The translations under genes were made by a program, and so were the position numbers. The notes beneath the pieces were generated by a model. It saw only the letters and a list, made by a program, of their open reading frames with translations, made no database searches and was not told the origin of the DNA. Below are positions 46,457 to 52,969 of a DNA stretch of 64,000 nucleotides, one piece after another. Source of the DNA: Hippopus hippopus (taxonomy: Eukaryota; Mollusca; Bivalvia; Cardiida; Cardiidae); contig OX328102.1 of assembly GCA_946811185.2 (NCBI GenBank), positions 62,327,416 through 62,391,415 on the forward strand, given 5' to 3'. Within the stretch, counting starts at the first letter, position 1. The number at the start of each line of letters is the position of its first letter.

Positions 46457-46556
46457 GAATAACAAGAAATATAAATAAAATTATAAATATTGTTTATATA
46501 CACTTACCTTCTATGGCACCGATAAGGAACAACATCAAAAGAACAGGCAGTTTCAT
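25981..46556 (-). CDS. Secreted serine protease (S1 family) with N-terminal defensin-like Cys domain, seven exons, 379 residues
   Basis: Exons in order: 46556-46508, 32243-32091, 30272-29963, 29204-29099, 28672-28462, 27401-27262, 26151-25981. All junctions are GT-AG with agreeing phases (1,1,2,0,1,0) and total 380 codons with stop. Residues 1-17 are a signal peptide. Residues 23-62 hold six Cys spaced C-x8-C-x3-C-x14-C-x9-CC, close to beta- and big-defensin spacing. A Thr/Ser linker (80-105), Cys114 and an RVRR|VVGG activation site (122-129) follow. The chymotrypsin-fold domain has H167 (TAAHC), D234 (NDIALIK) and S326 (GDSGSG), with the usual disulphide cysteines. The position equivalent to 189 is Gly, so trypsin specificity is unlikely; elastase- or chymotrypsin-like is more plausible. 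The protein is secreted, probably to haemolymph or mucus. Target and role of the Cys domain are unknown. Confidence 0.85.
26335..26545 (+). repeat. Degenerate MITE family B copy in protease intron 6
   Basis: CTGTGAAAAGGTGGTGTAAA, GAGTCTGCGCAGTCCGC, CATTCTACCGTATGACTCAG and CTTGCTTAGTATAATGCATT match B copies at 32260 and 37225. Right end lost. Confidence 0.55.
26546..27260. other. Protease intron 6, no feature recognised
   Basis: Intron sequence between exons 6 and 7. A short C-rich then T-rich tract lies at 26550-26575. No conserved ORF or known repeat was seen. Confidence 0.4.
27262..27401 (-). CDS. Protease exon 6
   Basis: Acceptor TTTCTCTTCAG ends at 27402 and donor AAG|GTAAAA begins at 27261. 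It encodes [17 protein letters not shown], the C168/C182 pair (GEC, DVC) and ends GRGPCK, directly before GDSG of the next exon. Confidence 0.87.
27466..27885 (+). repeat. MITE family A copy interrupted by a younger family A copy
   Basis: The left part, CCCTTCACCAAACAGTCC to GAAGGCTT, ends at 27516. The rest resumes at about 27739 with AAACATTGTGGTAACCAAG and runs to ATCGTTTGGTGAAGAGTTA. The inner copy is flanked by TTAA on both sides. Confidence 0.75.
27517..27738 (+). mobile_element. Nested family A MITE with TTAA target-site duplication
   Basis: TTAA at 27517-27520 and 27735-27738 flank a 214-bp element that starts CCCATTACCACACAAGCCC and ends TTGTCGTTTGGTAATGAG. Removing the element and one TTAA leaves continuous sequence matching the arm of the outer copy. 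That is direct evidence for TTAA-specific insertion, as in the piggyBac superfamily. Confidence 0.8.
28000..28168 (-). repeat. MITE family D fragment, reverse orientation
   Basis: TAGTGAGCGGGAACTACTGTTTCCGCCTTC, CGGTATTTTTCACTGGTCG and the GAAATATCAAACCGTTATTTCTC end. Only the left third of the element is present, in protease intron 5. Confidence 0.65.
28462..28672 (-). CDS. Protease exon 5: catalytic Asp
   Basis: Acceptor ATTCTTTCAG ends at 28673; donor GGGG|GTGAGA begins at 28461. It encodes [14 protein letters not shown], two N-glycosylation sequons (NVS, NVT), then NDIALIKL with Asp234, LEPICLP (Cys122 equivalent) and CWVTGWGET. Confidence 0.9.
29099..29204 (-). CDS. Protease exon 4
   Basis: Acceptor TTATTTCTAG ends at 29205; donor CAG|GTAATA begins at 29098. 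It encodes 35 residues including [11 protein letters not shown] and [11 protein letters not shown], the conserved stretch between the catalytic His and Asp of S1 proteases. Confidence 0.87.
29218..29545 (+). repeat. Repeat family I copy 1
   Basis: AATAGAGTTATCTCTCTTTG, GAGACAGCGCGATATCATCG, ACCCATAACGGGAAAAGA and GTCTAAACGCGCCTTT are repeated in the same order at 32870-33205. It lies in protease intron 3, with the second copy in intron 1. Confidence 0.65.
29755..29935. repeat. CRE-containing direct repeat and family J fragment
   Basis: GAGTGACGTCATTCTACGAG and GAGTGACGTCATTCAGTAT form a two-unit repeat at 29759-29802. TTGTGTTACTTTCAATTTTTG and GAAGAATGGTTGGTGAAT then match the right half of the J element at 20840-21015. 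Confidence 0.5.
29963..30272 (-). CDS. Protease exon 3: linker, activation site and catalytic His
   Basis: Acceptor CTATTTTACAG ends at 30273; donor GA|GTAAGT begins at 29962. It encodes [11 protein letters not shown], a Thr/Ser-rich linker, [14 protein letters not shown], then [18 protein letters not shown], Cys42/Cys58 equivalents and TAAHC with His167. RVRR directly before VVGG fits both trypsin-like and furin-type cleavage. Confidence 0.88.
30286..30528 (+). repeat. MITE family B copy in protease intron 2
   Basis: Starts CCATGTTTTGTGAAAAGGGG and ends CCCTTTTGCCACAACATGGCC. The hairpin near 30338-30372 (AGGTCAGCATGCGCAG / GCCGGCTGACCT) is on the left, so this copy is in the opposite sense to 22508. 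Confidence 0.7.
30935..31082. repeat. 44-bp inverted repeat with a duplicated core
   Basis: Arms TGTACGGTCAGGTGGCAGGG and its complement lie at about 30940-30985 and 31037-31080. Between them the 32-base unit CGGCTGTGGAGAATAATGTC... is present twice in tandem (about 30980-31042). Confidence 0.75.
31285..31385 (+). repeat. MITE family C core palindrome
   Basis: GCGGACAGTATGGATCCTAG on the left and GCAGTCTGATCTTGATCTAT on the right. The left arm is decayed. Confidence 0.55.
31385..31900 (+). repeat. Repeat family H copy (opposite orientation to 21540)
   Basis: GAAGATTCGACCTGTCTGC, CCGAAGCTATTACCCAAG, TAAATGGCCGGTGCATAGG and AAGTAACGGTTGTCG mirror 21540-21920. About 230 bp (31455-31680) are extra in this copy. 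Confidence 0.55.
32091..32243 (-). CDS. Protease exon 2: six-cysteine defensin-like domain
   Basis: Acceptor TGTTTTTTCAG ends at 32244; donor ATC|GTAAGT begins at 32090. In the frame fixed by exons 1 and 3 it encodes 50 residues with [14 protein letters not shown], a 14-residue loop, C, nine residues and CC. The exon holds exactly one domain, with phase-1 borders on both sides, the class used for exon shuffling of extracellular modules. A divergent CLIP-like domain is an alternative, but the spacing fits defensins better. Confidence 0.75.
32260..32513 (+). repeat. MITE family B copy in protease intron 1
   Basis: Starts ATCATGCTCTGAAAAGGGG and ends CCTTTTTGCCAGAGTATGGC. It lies 17 bases upstream of exon 2 in gene sense. 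Confidence 0.65.
32870..33205 (+). repeat. Repeat family I copy 2
   Basis: Same order and orientation as 29218-29545 with about 20 percent differences (for example GATAGAGTTATCTATCTTGG, GTCTAAACGCGCCTTTG). Confidence 0.65.
33206..35560. other. Protease intron 1, AT-rich, no feature recognised
   Basis: No coding pattern or repeat shared with the rest of the window was seen. Homopolymer T runs occur near 34465-34481. The 97-residue ORF at 34631 is hydrophobic low-information sequence and is not called. Confidence 0.4.
35715..35930 (+). repeat. Degenerate MITE family A copy
   Basis: AAACTCTTTACGAAACGACA at the left end. The palindrome at 35815-35880 has many mismatches. Right end GTATAGTGTGTTAAAA. 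Confidence 0.6.
35935..37220. other. Protease intron 1, simple repeats only
   Basis: (ATT)n at 36270-36293 and (TTTC)n at 36740-36778. A MITE A-like arm (CACACAATCCCGTGCGCTTTCAATTAGGAC) is near 36818-36860. Nothing else was recognised. Confidence 0.5.
37225..37497 (+). repeat. MITE family B copy
   Basis: Starts TGCCCTGTGAAAAGGGG and ends TTTTTTGCAAGAGTATGGCTC. The hairpin CAGGTCAACCTGCAGG is degenerate. Confidence 0.65.
37895..38158. repeat. Palindromic MITE related to family B
   Basis: Ends CAACATGCGAAAAGGGG and CCCTTTTCGCGTGTTGT form the terminal inverted repeat. Inside are two hairpins, around GATCAGCCTGCGCAATCC and GATTAGCCTGCGCGGACTGC. Almost the whole 264 bp can fold on itself. Confidence 0.7.
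38205..38460 (+). repeat. MITE family B copy
   Basis: Starts TGTTCTGTGAAAAAGGGGG. It has TTTACCATTTGCAATTTTCTGC and ends near CTCCTTTTTTCAGG. Hairpin half lost. Confidence 0.6.
38655..39040 (+). repeat. Repeat family F copy with two CRE sites
   Basis: Blocks TCACATAACAACCCC, TTCAGTGTAATATGCCCATTACC, TGTGTGACGTCATTTTTGAC and GATATAGGAATCTGACATTTA recur inverted at 60790-61175. Two TGACGTCA motifs lie 14 bases apart. Confidence 0.6.
39470..39560. repeat. Outlying satellite units
   Basis: AAAAAATGGACACTTCTCCTG and AAAAAATGGATACTTCTTTC are units of the satellite that expands at 40095. Confidence 0.6.
40095..41315. repeat. AT-rich satellite of about 36-bp units
   Basis: Degenerate tandem units built on TTTTCTACATAATAAAAAATGGACACTTCT (written here in two parts: TTTTCTACATAATAAA and AAATGGACACTTCT). 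Around 28 units, interrupted by a SINE at 40878-41043. No coding potential. Confidence 0.85.
40878..41043 (+). mobile_element. tRNA-derived SINE inserted in the satellite
   Basis: Box A-like GGCTCAGTGGTTAGGTG and box B-like GGTCCCGGGCTCGAGCC, then CACTGGGCCTTTCACAGG and the tail AATAATGTTGAAAGCGGCGT. This is a short member; the longer 49272 copy has an extra middle part. Confidence 0.75.
41650..41950. repeat. 152-bp tandem duplication, open on the minus strand
   Basis: GTTGGGATTTTTTTAAA recurs at 41683 and 41835, followed each time by AGCTTTGA, ACTAGA and GTATGTTAGAAT. The minus strand is open over 94 residues with two diverged copies of S-N-I...LV-KA...KK. It lies in protease intron 1 and may be a chance ORF. 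Confidence 0.5.
42095..42718 (+). repeat. Diverged MITE family D copy
   Basis: Starts TTATCATGCTTTTCGGTAG. It keeps GACCAGTGAAATTTACCGA, CCACAGGAAATAACCGGAAA, AACATGAAATAAATAG and AATATTTTCACGAG, with a longer, altered middle. The oldest-looking D copy. Confidence 0.65.
42719..43205. other. No feature recognised
   Basis: AT-rich intron sequence with an A12 run near 42743. No ORF or shared repeat. Confidence 0.4.
43206..43335. repeat. Three 26-bp tandem units at a family C fragment
   Basis: TTTAACTTAGCCTTTTGAAT plus GCCGGC is repeated three times (43209-43285). The following GCATTCTTAGATCC and AAAGTGTAAATCAAGATCA are a family C left end, so the triplication arose in that repeat. Confidence 0.7.
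43336..44210. other. No feature recognised
   Basis: Intron sequence of protease intron 1. A few AT-rich tracts; no ORF above background and no repeat shared with the window. Confidence 0.4.
44215..44680 (+). repeat. MITE family D copy
   Basis: Starts TTTATTTGATGCTTTTCGG. It has CTCTTCAATTGAAGGCGG, AACCAGATGGAAATATGACG, GGTACGCCACGGGGAATTAC and one half of the terminal palindrome. A T21 run replaces part of the end. Confidence 0.7.
44681..45276. other. No feature recognised
   Basis: AT-rich intron sequence. The last 60 bases may be the 3' untranslated end of the LINE fragment that follows. Confidence 0.35.
45277..45633 (-). mobile_element. LINE reverse-transcriptase C-terminal fragment (CR1/L2-like)
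   Basis: The minus strand encodes the C-terminal tail typical of non-LTR retrotransposon polyproteins. [37 protein letters not shown], then a TAA in place of one codon, then [40 protein letters not shown]. The order RLxxLNLP, RR...DLI..YKI..G, RGH, PRC, F..R....WN.LP matches CR1/L2-type elements. The fragment is 5' truncated at 45633, where MITE A-like sequence starts, as usual for LINEs. One stop shows it is dead. Confidence 0.75.
45640..45745 (+). repeat. MITE family A fragment
   Basis: AAAATGTTGGTTACCAGCGT, GTTTTCAAAAGCC, GGGTCGTTAAAACCCGGGAT and TGTGAAGAGTTAA. Left arm replaced by the LINE fragment. Confidence 0.65.
45857..45907. repeat. (ATT)n microsatellite
   Basis: About 16 ATT units with one interruption. 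Confidence 0.9.
46140..46325 (+). repeat. MITE family C copy
   Basis: Starts AATCTTAGGCTGCTGAGCAC. Intact hairpin AGATCAAGATCAGACTGCAC / GTGCAGTCTGATCTTGATCT, then GGAGATATCTTTTTTCCCC and GCTTGAAGTTT. Close to full length. Confidence 0.75.
46403..46457. repeat. (ATT)n microsatellite
   Basis: About 18 uninterrupted ATT units, 50 bases downstream of protease exon 1. Confidence 0.9.
46508..46556 (-). CDS. Protease exon 1: signal peptide
   Basis: ATG at 46556-46554 gives [16 protein letters not shown] plus one base (phase 1), then a strong GTAAGTG donor at 46507. The hydrophobic core fits a signal peptide with cleavage near residue 17. Assignment to the protease rests on phase match with exon 2 and on there being no other receiver on this strand; the 14.3-kb intron is long but plausible. 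Confidence 0.7.
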
Positions 46557-46589
46557 TTTAAACAGTTTTCGTCTTCTTTCCCAAATTAA

Positions 46590-46608
46590 AGTGAATATAT
46601 TTATTTGG
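46590..46608 (-). promoter_or_regulatory. Possible TATA element of the protease gene
   Basis: On the minus strand AAATAAATATATTCAC lies about 40-50 bases before the ATG of exon 1. A start site near 46565 would give a very short leader. Weak evidence. Confidence 0.35.
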
Positions 46609-46609
46609 T

Positions 46610-47150
46610 GTTGCTCGTTTGGTTTCTGTCTCCACACCGATTCTAACGCCCAGTTGATAGTTAATAGTAACAGTAAAAGTTCATTAGATAGAAGAAGAAA
46701 TTATGAAACGAGTTCGATTTAAACTGGAGAATATGTTCAAGAAAAACCACTTTTATAGAAAAGAAGGCTGTCTTTAAACCACTCCTTTTTCACCGAAATC
46801 GCTGTTACGTACTTTTCTGAGAAGTAAATATACTTGCAATGTTGTTAAAATCGTTTACATCATCTGTGATTCAATGAAATCTTTTTCTAAATCGTTTTGA
46901 CGAGACAATGAACTGTGGACATGTTTTGAATATTTGATAGAGATTATTATCAACTTTTCACGTAAAGATCTCCAAAAAATTCCAATTATACGATGTTTGG
47001 ACACATTGTGATTTCTTAGGAAGGAAAGGGTATGGGCTTGCCTGCGATCTTATTCGACGTTCTAATTGGCTATTGAGTATCTGGAATGTCGCTGATTAGA
47101 GCTGAAAGCAGCCAATCCCTCGCATCTACGATTCTTTTGATGTATAAAAA
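46610..47150. other. Upstream flank of the protease gene, no feature recognised
   Basis: No ORF or shared repeat except a GATTAGAGCTGAAAGCAGCC stretch near 47094. It could hold the gene's distal promoter. Confidence 0.35.
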
Positions 47151-47154
47151 TAAA

Positions 47155-47372
47155 CCCTTAACCTGCTAAATAAGTCAAATGAAACTTTCAAGCTGGTAAT
47201 AAAAAATCCAAATATCGCTATTTCAAAGCTATCTTTTTGAGAGAAAATATCTCCTTATCGGACAGGGTAGATTCAAGATCAGACTGCACGTTTTGTGCAG
47301 TCTGATCTTGGATCTACACTGTCCGCAAAAGGTCCGCGAGTCGCGAATTTCAGCCTAAGTGATACCTTGTAT
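47155..47372 (-). repeat. MITE family C copy, reverse orientation
   Basis: Starts TTAACCTGCTAAATAAGTC, then GAAACTTTCAAGCTGG, AAATATCTCCTTATCGGACA and the hairpin, ending AAAAGGTCCGCGAGTCGCG. Confidence 0.75.
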
Positions 47373-47451
47373 ATATCGATGTTATGAATGAAAATAGTGG
47401 AATCTTTACCTGACTATTGAATGCGGGATACATGATAAAATTAGTGAGTCA

Positions 47452-47714
47452 CGCTCTGTAAAAAGGGGGCTTAATGCATCTGCAAAAAGTTTCGATTCAG
47501 GTCAGCCTGCGCAGTCCGCACAGGCTGACCTGGGCAGAAACTTTTTGCTCTTTGTAAATGTTCTGCTTGTCAAAGGACCATTCTTCCTAATTATTCAGTT
47601 GGTTGTTATACATAAAGGATATTATGCGTACATAATTATATGATGACTTGCTTGGTATGATGGATTACAGAGAATCATTAAGCCCCCTTATGCCAGAGCA
47701 TGGCTCATTGATAT
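47452..47714 (+). repeat. MITE family B copy
   Basis: Starts GTCACGCTCTGTAAAAAGGG and ends CTTATGCCAGAGCATGGCTC. Perfect hairpin CAGGTCAGCCTGCGCAGTCC / GCACAGGCTGACCTG. Confidence 0.78.
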
Positions 47715-47739
47715 AGAAACTGTTTATGAGTGTTTCTTC

Positions 47740-47972
47740 GCCGAGTGGTTAACCGCTTACCAGACGACAAAACTGTAGGCTTGTCGAAATTGAAAGCATT
47801 TGCAGACGACAAATACATCGTGTCTAATATGATAAGAATTTTATTGATACGGTAGAAAGCATGGTGGAAAAAGGAGAAAATACTGATTCAAGCATTTTCT
47901 CCTTTTGCCCACATGTTTTAAAAGATTTTACTTCATGGTCTTCAATACACGTGATTATGTGGTATAGGGTTA
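47740..47972 (+). repeat. MITE family A copy
   Basis: Starts TTAACCGCTTACCAGACGAC and ends GATTATGTGGTATAGGGTTA. The palindrome at 47860-47915 is damaged (ATACTGATTCAAGCATT). Confidence 0.7.
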
Positions 47973-48065
47973 CAATGGTGATATATAAATCAGAATGCAG
48001 GTTTTGATTGTTGGCTAGCGACCTTCACCGTGCAAGCGCATTGGGAAAAAACTGTATTTTACAAT

Positions 48066-48310
48066 GTTTGAGCCGTGTTCTGGTAAGAGGGGGCTTAATC
48101 CATCTCCAGGCAAGTAATCACATAATCATGGATTCTTAAAATTCACTTTTTATAACCGACTTAATCATTAGGTACACTGGTTTTTTGACATACAGAAAAT
48201 TTGCCATCAGCAAAAACATTCGGCCCAGGTCAGCCTGCGTGGACTGCGCAGGCTGACCTTGGTCGATACTATTTGCAGATACATTAAGCCCCCTTTTCAC
48301 TGAGCTCAAG
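48066..48310 (+). repeat. MITE family B copy
   Basis: Starts TTTGAGCCGTGTTCTGGTAA and ends CCCCTTTTCACTGAGCTCAA. The start of the internal segment (CATGATGCAT) is deleted. Confidence 0.7.
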
Positions 48311-48339
48311 TCTTTTTTTCATTTTCTTTTTTTTTTTAT

Positions 48340-48630
48340 TAGTCGTTACCTCATTGCCAGACGACAAAATTTCAGACTTCTTCAAATTGAAAGCAATTGC
48401 AGACGACAAATCAGATGCGGCTGAAATAATGGGATTTGATATAAAGTGCTAGAAAATAATGTGGGAAAAGGAGATAATACTGGTTACCAGCATTTTTTCC
48501 TTTTTCAAAAATGTTTTCAGAAGTGTTTTACCTCAAGGCCCATGGTTCACTTTTTTTCCTTTTCCACCAATGCTTTCAAAAGTCTTAAATACCTTCGGGT
48601 CGATTAAAGACGAGGCAGTGTAGTACAGGT
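48340..48630 (+). repeat. MITE family A copy, rearranged right arm
   Basis: CCTCATTGCCAGACGACAAA at the left, palindrome 48460-48515. The right-hand part then repeats CTTTTCCACCAATGCTTTCAAAAG before GTCGATTAAAGACGAGGC. Confidence 0.6.
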
Positions 48631-48644
48631 TACGGAAAAACCCT

Positions 48645-48870
48645 TTACCAAACAATCCCTGGTTTTCACGACCGTGGAAAGGAAGGCTTTTGAAAACATA
48701 GTGGGAAAAGGAGAAAATGCTGGTAACCAGCATTTTCTCCTTTTCCCATGATGTTTTCTACCCTATCAAAGATAGAAATCATCAATTGAACTACATTTAA
48801 ATTGTTGACTGCAAATGCTTTCCAATTGGTCAGTTCCAACATTCAGTTACCGTTTGGTAAAGGATTAAAG
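48645..48870 (+). mobile_element. Full-length MITE family A copy
   Basis: Starts CCCTTTACCAAACAATCCC and ends ACCGTTTGGTAAAGGATTAA. Palindrome 48695-48755. Confidence 0.75.
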
Positions 48871-48899
48871 TGGTAGCTTACAAACTAGAATGCAGGTTT

Positions 48900-49165
48900 T
48901 AATTGTTGCTAGCGCTTGATCTTTATCCTGCAAGCAGATACAGGAGAAAAAAAGAATATTTTTAAATGCTTTTATTTTTTAATATTGTGAACTCTCTAGC
49001 AGACATTAAATTTTTACGTTCGTCTTAATTCAAAGCATATGCAGACGACAAACTACATTAAATGTGTCTAAAATGATAGAATTACACAGATACGTCAGTC
49101 GTGAAAAAAATCAGTCGGTAAAATTCAAAACATTGCAATGTAAAGGGAGTTTTTGCCCGAATATT
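48900..49165 (+). repeat. Decayed MITE A arms
   Basis: AGCATATGCAGACGACAAAC (49038) and TAAAATTCAAAACATTGCA (49120) resemble A arms, but no palindrome is left. Confidence 0.4.
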
Positions 49166-49184
49166 TCATTCACAAAAAAACGAA

Positions 49185-49262
49185 CAGTTTGAATCTAAGA
49201 TCAGACTTCATGTTCTTTGTAGTCTGATCTTGGAGCTACAATGTTCACAAAACGGCAGTCCA
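49185..49262 (+). repeat. MITE family C core palindrome
   Basis: AATCTAAGATCAGACTTCAT faces TAGTCTGATCTTGGAGCTAC. Confidence 0.6.
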
Positions 49263-49271
49263 ACACTTTCT

Positions 49272-49502
49272 TGGTGTCCTGCATGGCTCAATGGTAAAGT
49301 GTAGGACTCGTGACCTGAAGACCCCGGGTTTGAGCCTCACTAGATCCACTGGGTTTGTCCTCGGAGACTCCTTGGGCAAAACACCTCAGAGCCCTAGCCT
49401 TATACTGATGAAATCCATGAATCTTATTAATATTTAAAGTGTCGCCATGATATGACTGAAATAATGTTGAAAGCGGCGTAAAAAAACATTCAGTCAATCG
49501 AT
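49272..49502 (+). mobile_element. tRNA-derived SINE, long form
   Basis: Box A-like TGGCTCAATGGTAAAGTG, box B-like CCCCGGGTTTGAGCCTC, then CTCAGAGCCCTAGCCTTATAC, CGCCATGATATGACTG and the tail AATAATGTTGAAAGCGGCG followed by an A-rich end. The tail is shared with 40878, 49517 and, in altered form, 52232. Confidence 0.78.
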
Positions 49503-49516
49503 TACTTTCTTACCTA

Positions 49517-49775
49517 ATATGCCGAGCCCCGGTAGGACTCAAGAACAGGGGGTCGCTCGCTCGATCCCCGGCTCGAGGATTGATGATAGTCACTGCGACA
49601 GGATTCATACCTCTCTCACCGCTGATCATTGTTTCGACGATGGTTATATGGTAAAGCAGCCAGCGGCTTGGAAAGAATATTATGCGGGGTACTGGTAAAA
49701 GAAACTTCAGAAAAGCGTGGATAGGTGCACTGGCCGTCGCGATATTACTGAAATAATGTTGAAAACAATAAATCA
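49517..49775 (+). mobile_element. tRNA-derived SINE, second subfamily
   Basis: Degraded box A (CCGGTAGGACTCAAG), box B-like GCTCGATCCCCGGCTCGAG, then GATAGTCACTGCGACAGGAT, GTGGATAGGTGCACTGGCCG and the tail GAAATAATGTTGAAAAC. Related copies at 15950, 17883 and 21190. Confidence 0.7.
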
Positions 49776-50164
49776 ATCATGCCCAATATGCACAGATGCA
49801 CTAAAGAACGATAACTCCAGCGGACTAACGACAGTAACTATTTCATCAAGGCTTTAACATTGTGGCGAAGCACAGACGAAATCGCACTGGGGGTGCGGTT
49901 TGTAGAAATCAGATAAAATATCGAAGTACAAGCAGAACACTTGTTCCGACCAGGGTTAGAGTATATACGCGTGCTATTGTGGTTTCCTGATTTCAATGAA
50001 TGAATCAATGAATCAGGGATCTGATAATCTATGTATACGATCCTTGAATGAATGAATGAAATACCTTGTGGTCGGACAGGTTTTATAGTGGAGGGCCTTA
50101 CCCAGTGTTTTACTGAAATGAAATGATAAGATCGTGAATAATCATCGAGTCTTACATACGGGAA

Positions 50165-50422
50165 ATGTCGATTCTGAATATGTTTAACCCTTTACCAAAT
50201 AATCCAGAGTTTTTAACGACCCTGCAGAATAAAACTTTTGAAAACGTTGTTGGAGAAAATGCTGGTAACCAGCATTTTCTCCATTTCCCACAATGTTTTT
50301 TTTTTTTTTTTTTACTCTTTCACAGTCACAAATTCCACCATTTGAGCCACATTTAATCCGTCGTCTGCAAATTTTATCGAATTGGACCAGTCTCAAACTT
50401 TGTCCTTTGGTAAAGAGTTAAA
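50165..50422 (+). repeat. MITE family A copy
   Basis: Starts TTAACCCTTTACCAAATAAT and ends GTCCTTTGGTAAAGAGTTAA. The left half of the palindrome is shortened (GTTGTTGGAGAAAATGCTGG) and a T19 run has expanded on the right. Confidence 0.75.
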
Positions 50423-50436
50423 GCTCCTTTCACAAT

Positions 50437-50813
50437 GAGGACCATTCTTCAGTTATTTCCCTTGATTCTTCTCCAGTACTACATTAGTGCTGATAAGGGG
50501 ATTACTTGGTTTTTATCCTTGATTTTCTTGCACTGAACAGCTATGTTCTGGAGATGATATTTCAAGTAAATCTATTAGATTGTTTTGCAAATTGATATAT
50601 ATATGTAGTTTTCGTTGATTAAGAACAGAATTTGATTTAAATTACACTGGGACCTTACGCATATATCATAAATCATTATTACATTTATCGCAAAATCCCC
50701 AAGGGAAACAAGGATAAAAACAAAGGAATACAGGTAAAAGGACCAATCTGTTATTTGGTTACTTTTAGTCTTTATCTGGCAAGGAAGACAATTTAACTTA
50801 CAAGAATGGCCCC
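50437..50813 (-). repeat. MITE family E copy, reverse orientation
   Basis: Starts AGGACCATTCTTCAGTTATT and ends CTTACAAGAATGGCCC, the two inverted terminal repeats. Confidence 0.75.
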
Positions 50814-52230
50814 CATTACCTTTGAACCGGTTAACAACTGCCTACAACACAGTTTTAGCAGTGTTGAAAGACCACTCGTACGTTGTTTTGCAAGCTGTCG
50901 CAGTAATTACAGAATAGCAAGATATCGGAACTTATCGCATCAGACTGTTGTTCAAAATTCTGACTCATCTGCATGGCTTGAATGTTTCATTTATGAAAGA
51001 CAAATGTAGAAATTAAAAGAAAAAGAGATACAAAAATTCAGTTTTACGCAATATTTTACTAACATTTCACATGTAATAAAATTAAAAGTTCACTGTTTAT
51101 AGTTGGTTGGCAGAATCAAGCCACAGTATTAGCGGTACCTAGACTGTTGCTTGAAAAAGTAATAAAGGCCCTGTAATTTTATCATGCTATCTTTTATGAC
51201 AAATGCAGTATTGCATTATCTTAAAGACCATTTCATCTTTAAAAAAGTATAATTTTCATTAGCAACTGCTTTCACTGAAGTTTGAGGAGCCAGCAGGAGG
51301 CTTTAAAGAGCATTTTGTTCAAACTATGTACTAAAAAGGTTGGAACGAACAAGTAAGTGCGAACATGTCCACGGACGAAAATGTCTGTTTCCAGTTGAAG
51401 GTGTCACGCCACTGGTTTTTTGCCATATTGAAAATAGAGCAAAATCGACCATCTTTGAAGCTTCACAAATCGCTTAATGGCAAAATTTTGGCTTCTCCGT
51501 CTGTTACTATCGAAAGTAGCATCATAGGCCTGCAAAAAAATGCAAAACAAACATGTCAACGGATTGCGTTTTTCGCTAAATCCTAACCAACACCAGGGAT
51601 CCTATATATGATCCCTGCCAACACCATCCTCTGTGACCCAGTTTCGATTCATTCTCGAGAGTAACGTAATGCTTCAAACCTGGGTTCCGAGGATGAACCA
51701 ACACAGGCACCCTAAAATTTGGGCTCTCAAAAACGCCTCTTCACGGCCATGACCTCCAACTTTAGTTCCTACAGTGACACAAAATACTGAAAATAGTCCA
51801 GTCAATAAACGATAAAAACAAATCTAGGTGTTCCCCGACTGCCTAAATTTGAAGCAAATCAAAATTATATACATGTACCATCATACCCTGTCAGCAACAA
51901 AGGTGCTACTGCAAAATTTCCCATGGGACTATCTTGATGTTACGACCGACCCGGAAGCATTCTCACAAAGGTGCGACACCTAAAACGATGACGAGGCTGG
52001 CAGTGACGTGTCAATCTGCACGTGCAGAATCCTTTCGTCAGCAAGGAGTTCTTTTTGAAGTCAGATAAGATCTATACGATCAAATAGAGACAGTTCGAAA
52101 GGTATTCAAACCCATTTCTATCAAAGATGACACATATGAAAGGAAATTTGAAATAGAAGGAATAAGCGTTCTTCTCAAACCCACTTTTCTTGTCGATTCG
52201 GTTCCGGGCTTGTTCGTCCCAAACCGCGTT
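50814..52230. other. No gene confidently recognised
   Basis: ORFs of 67-73 residues (50806, 51365) show no domain pattern; the first starts inside a MITE. A 20-base palindrome GGGATCCTATATATGATCCC lies at 51596-51615. The 51600-52000 stretch is less AT-rich and could be exonic or an older repeat. Confidence 0.4.
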
Positions 52231-52231
52231 C

Positions 52232-52497
52232 GCCCCGCCCGGGTGGCTCAGTGGTGAGCGTGTCGGACTCATGACCTGGTGGTTGTGAGTTCGATACCCG
52301 GTTGAGGCGAACTTTCTTTCCGGCGTATTTTCGCCTCTCACCTGTGCTGAAGCATGTGAGAAAAGTGGTCGGTGGCTTTGGAAAGAAAGTTGTGTTAGTA
52401 CTGGTGCGAGAAAGCCAGGAAACACATGTGCGTCACCGACCGCCATGATATGACCTTAGCTGTTAAAGTGGCGTTAAACCCCAATACAACCAACCAA
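52232..52497 (+). mobile_element. tRNA-derived SINE, third subfamily
   Basis: Box A GGTGGCTCAGTGGTGAGCG and box B GGTTGTGAGTTCGATACCC are close to true tRNA boxes. The body has TTTCGCCTCTCACCTG and GTGCGAGAAAGCCAGGAAAC, and the tail GTTAAAGTGGCGTTAAACCCC. The reversed copy at 63190-63425 matches along its length. Confidence 0.8.
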
Positions 52498-52611
52498 CCC
52501 AAACCCCGTTCATCCCAGGCCTTGTCCGTCACATGGTTCGTTCGCCCGGGCTTAGTGAATGCTAAGTTTAACATGAATTAGAAGAGCAATGGCGGCCAAA
52601 AATTAATCCAG

Positions 52612-52917
52612 GTGTTGAAATGCATTTAAATCATACCATTTCAAAGTATGGAAAACATTATGCAGATGACAATCCCTTATCATATGGCTGGTCCAAGTGT
52701 TAGCCGCTGGCTGAAAAACGAATTTTAAGACCAAGCAAAAAGTAAACAAAAGATAGGGTGACCTGTTAGGCTCTTAATCTAGTTTTGAACTTCATTTCTC
52801 TGCCAGGGACTATAGGAAAAGGAGAGAATGTTGGTTACCAGCATTTTCTCCTTTTCTCACAATGCTTTCAAAAAATCTTGATCATTAAAACTTTGGATTG
52901 TGTGGTAAAGTGTTAAA
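52612..52917 (+). repeat. Long variant (family K) of MITE A, copy 2
   Basis: Same left part as 13738 (ATTTAAATCATACCATTTC, CTGGTCCAAGTGTTAGCCG) followed by an A palindrome at 52810-52870 and GGATTGTGTGGTAAAGTGTT. Confidence 0.65.
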
Positions 52918-52969
52918 GAAAGGGTCAGTAGATCTCATATGACAATCAATTGATGCACATACCGTAAAT

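Noticed and set aside
52072..52446. 124-residue minus-strand ORF, and the related ORF at 63242-63436
   Set aside because: Both are readings of the same SINE; the shared residues follow from shared SINE sequence.
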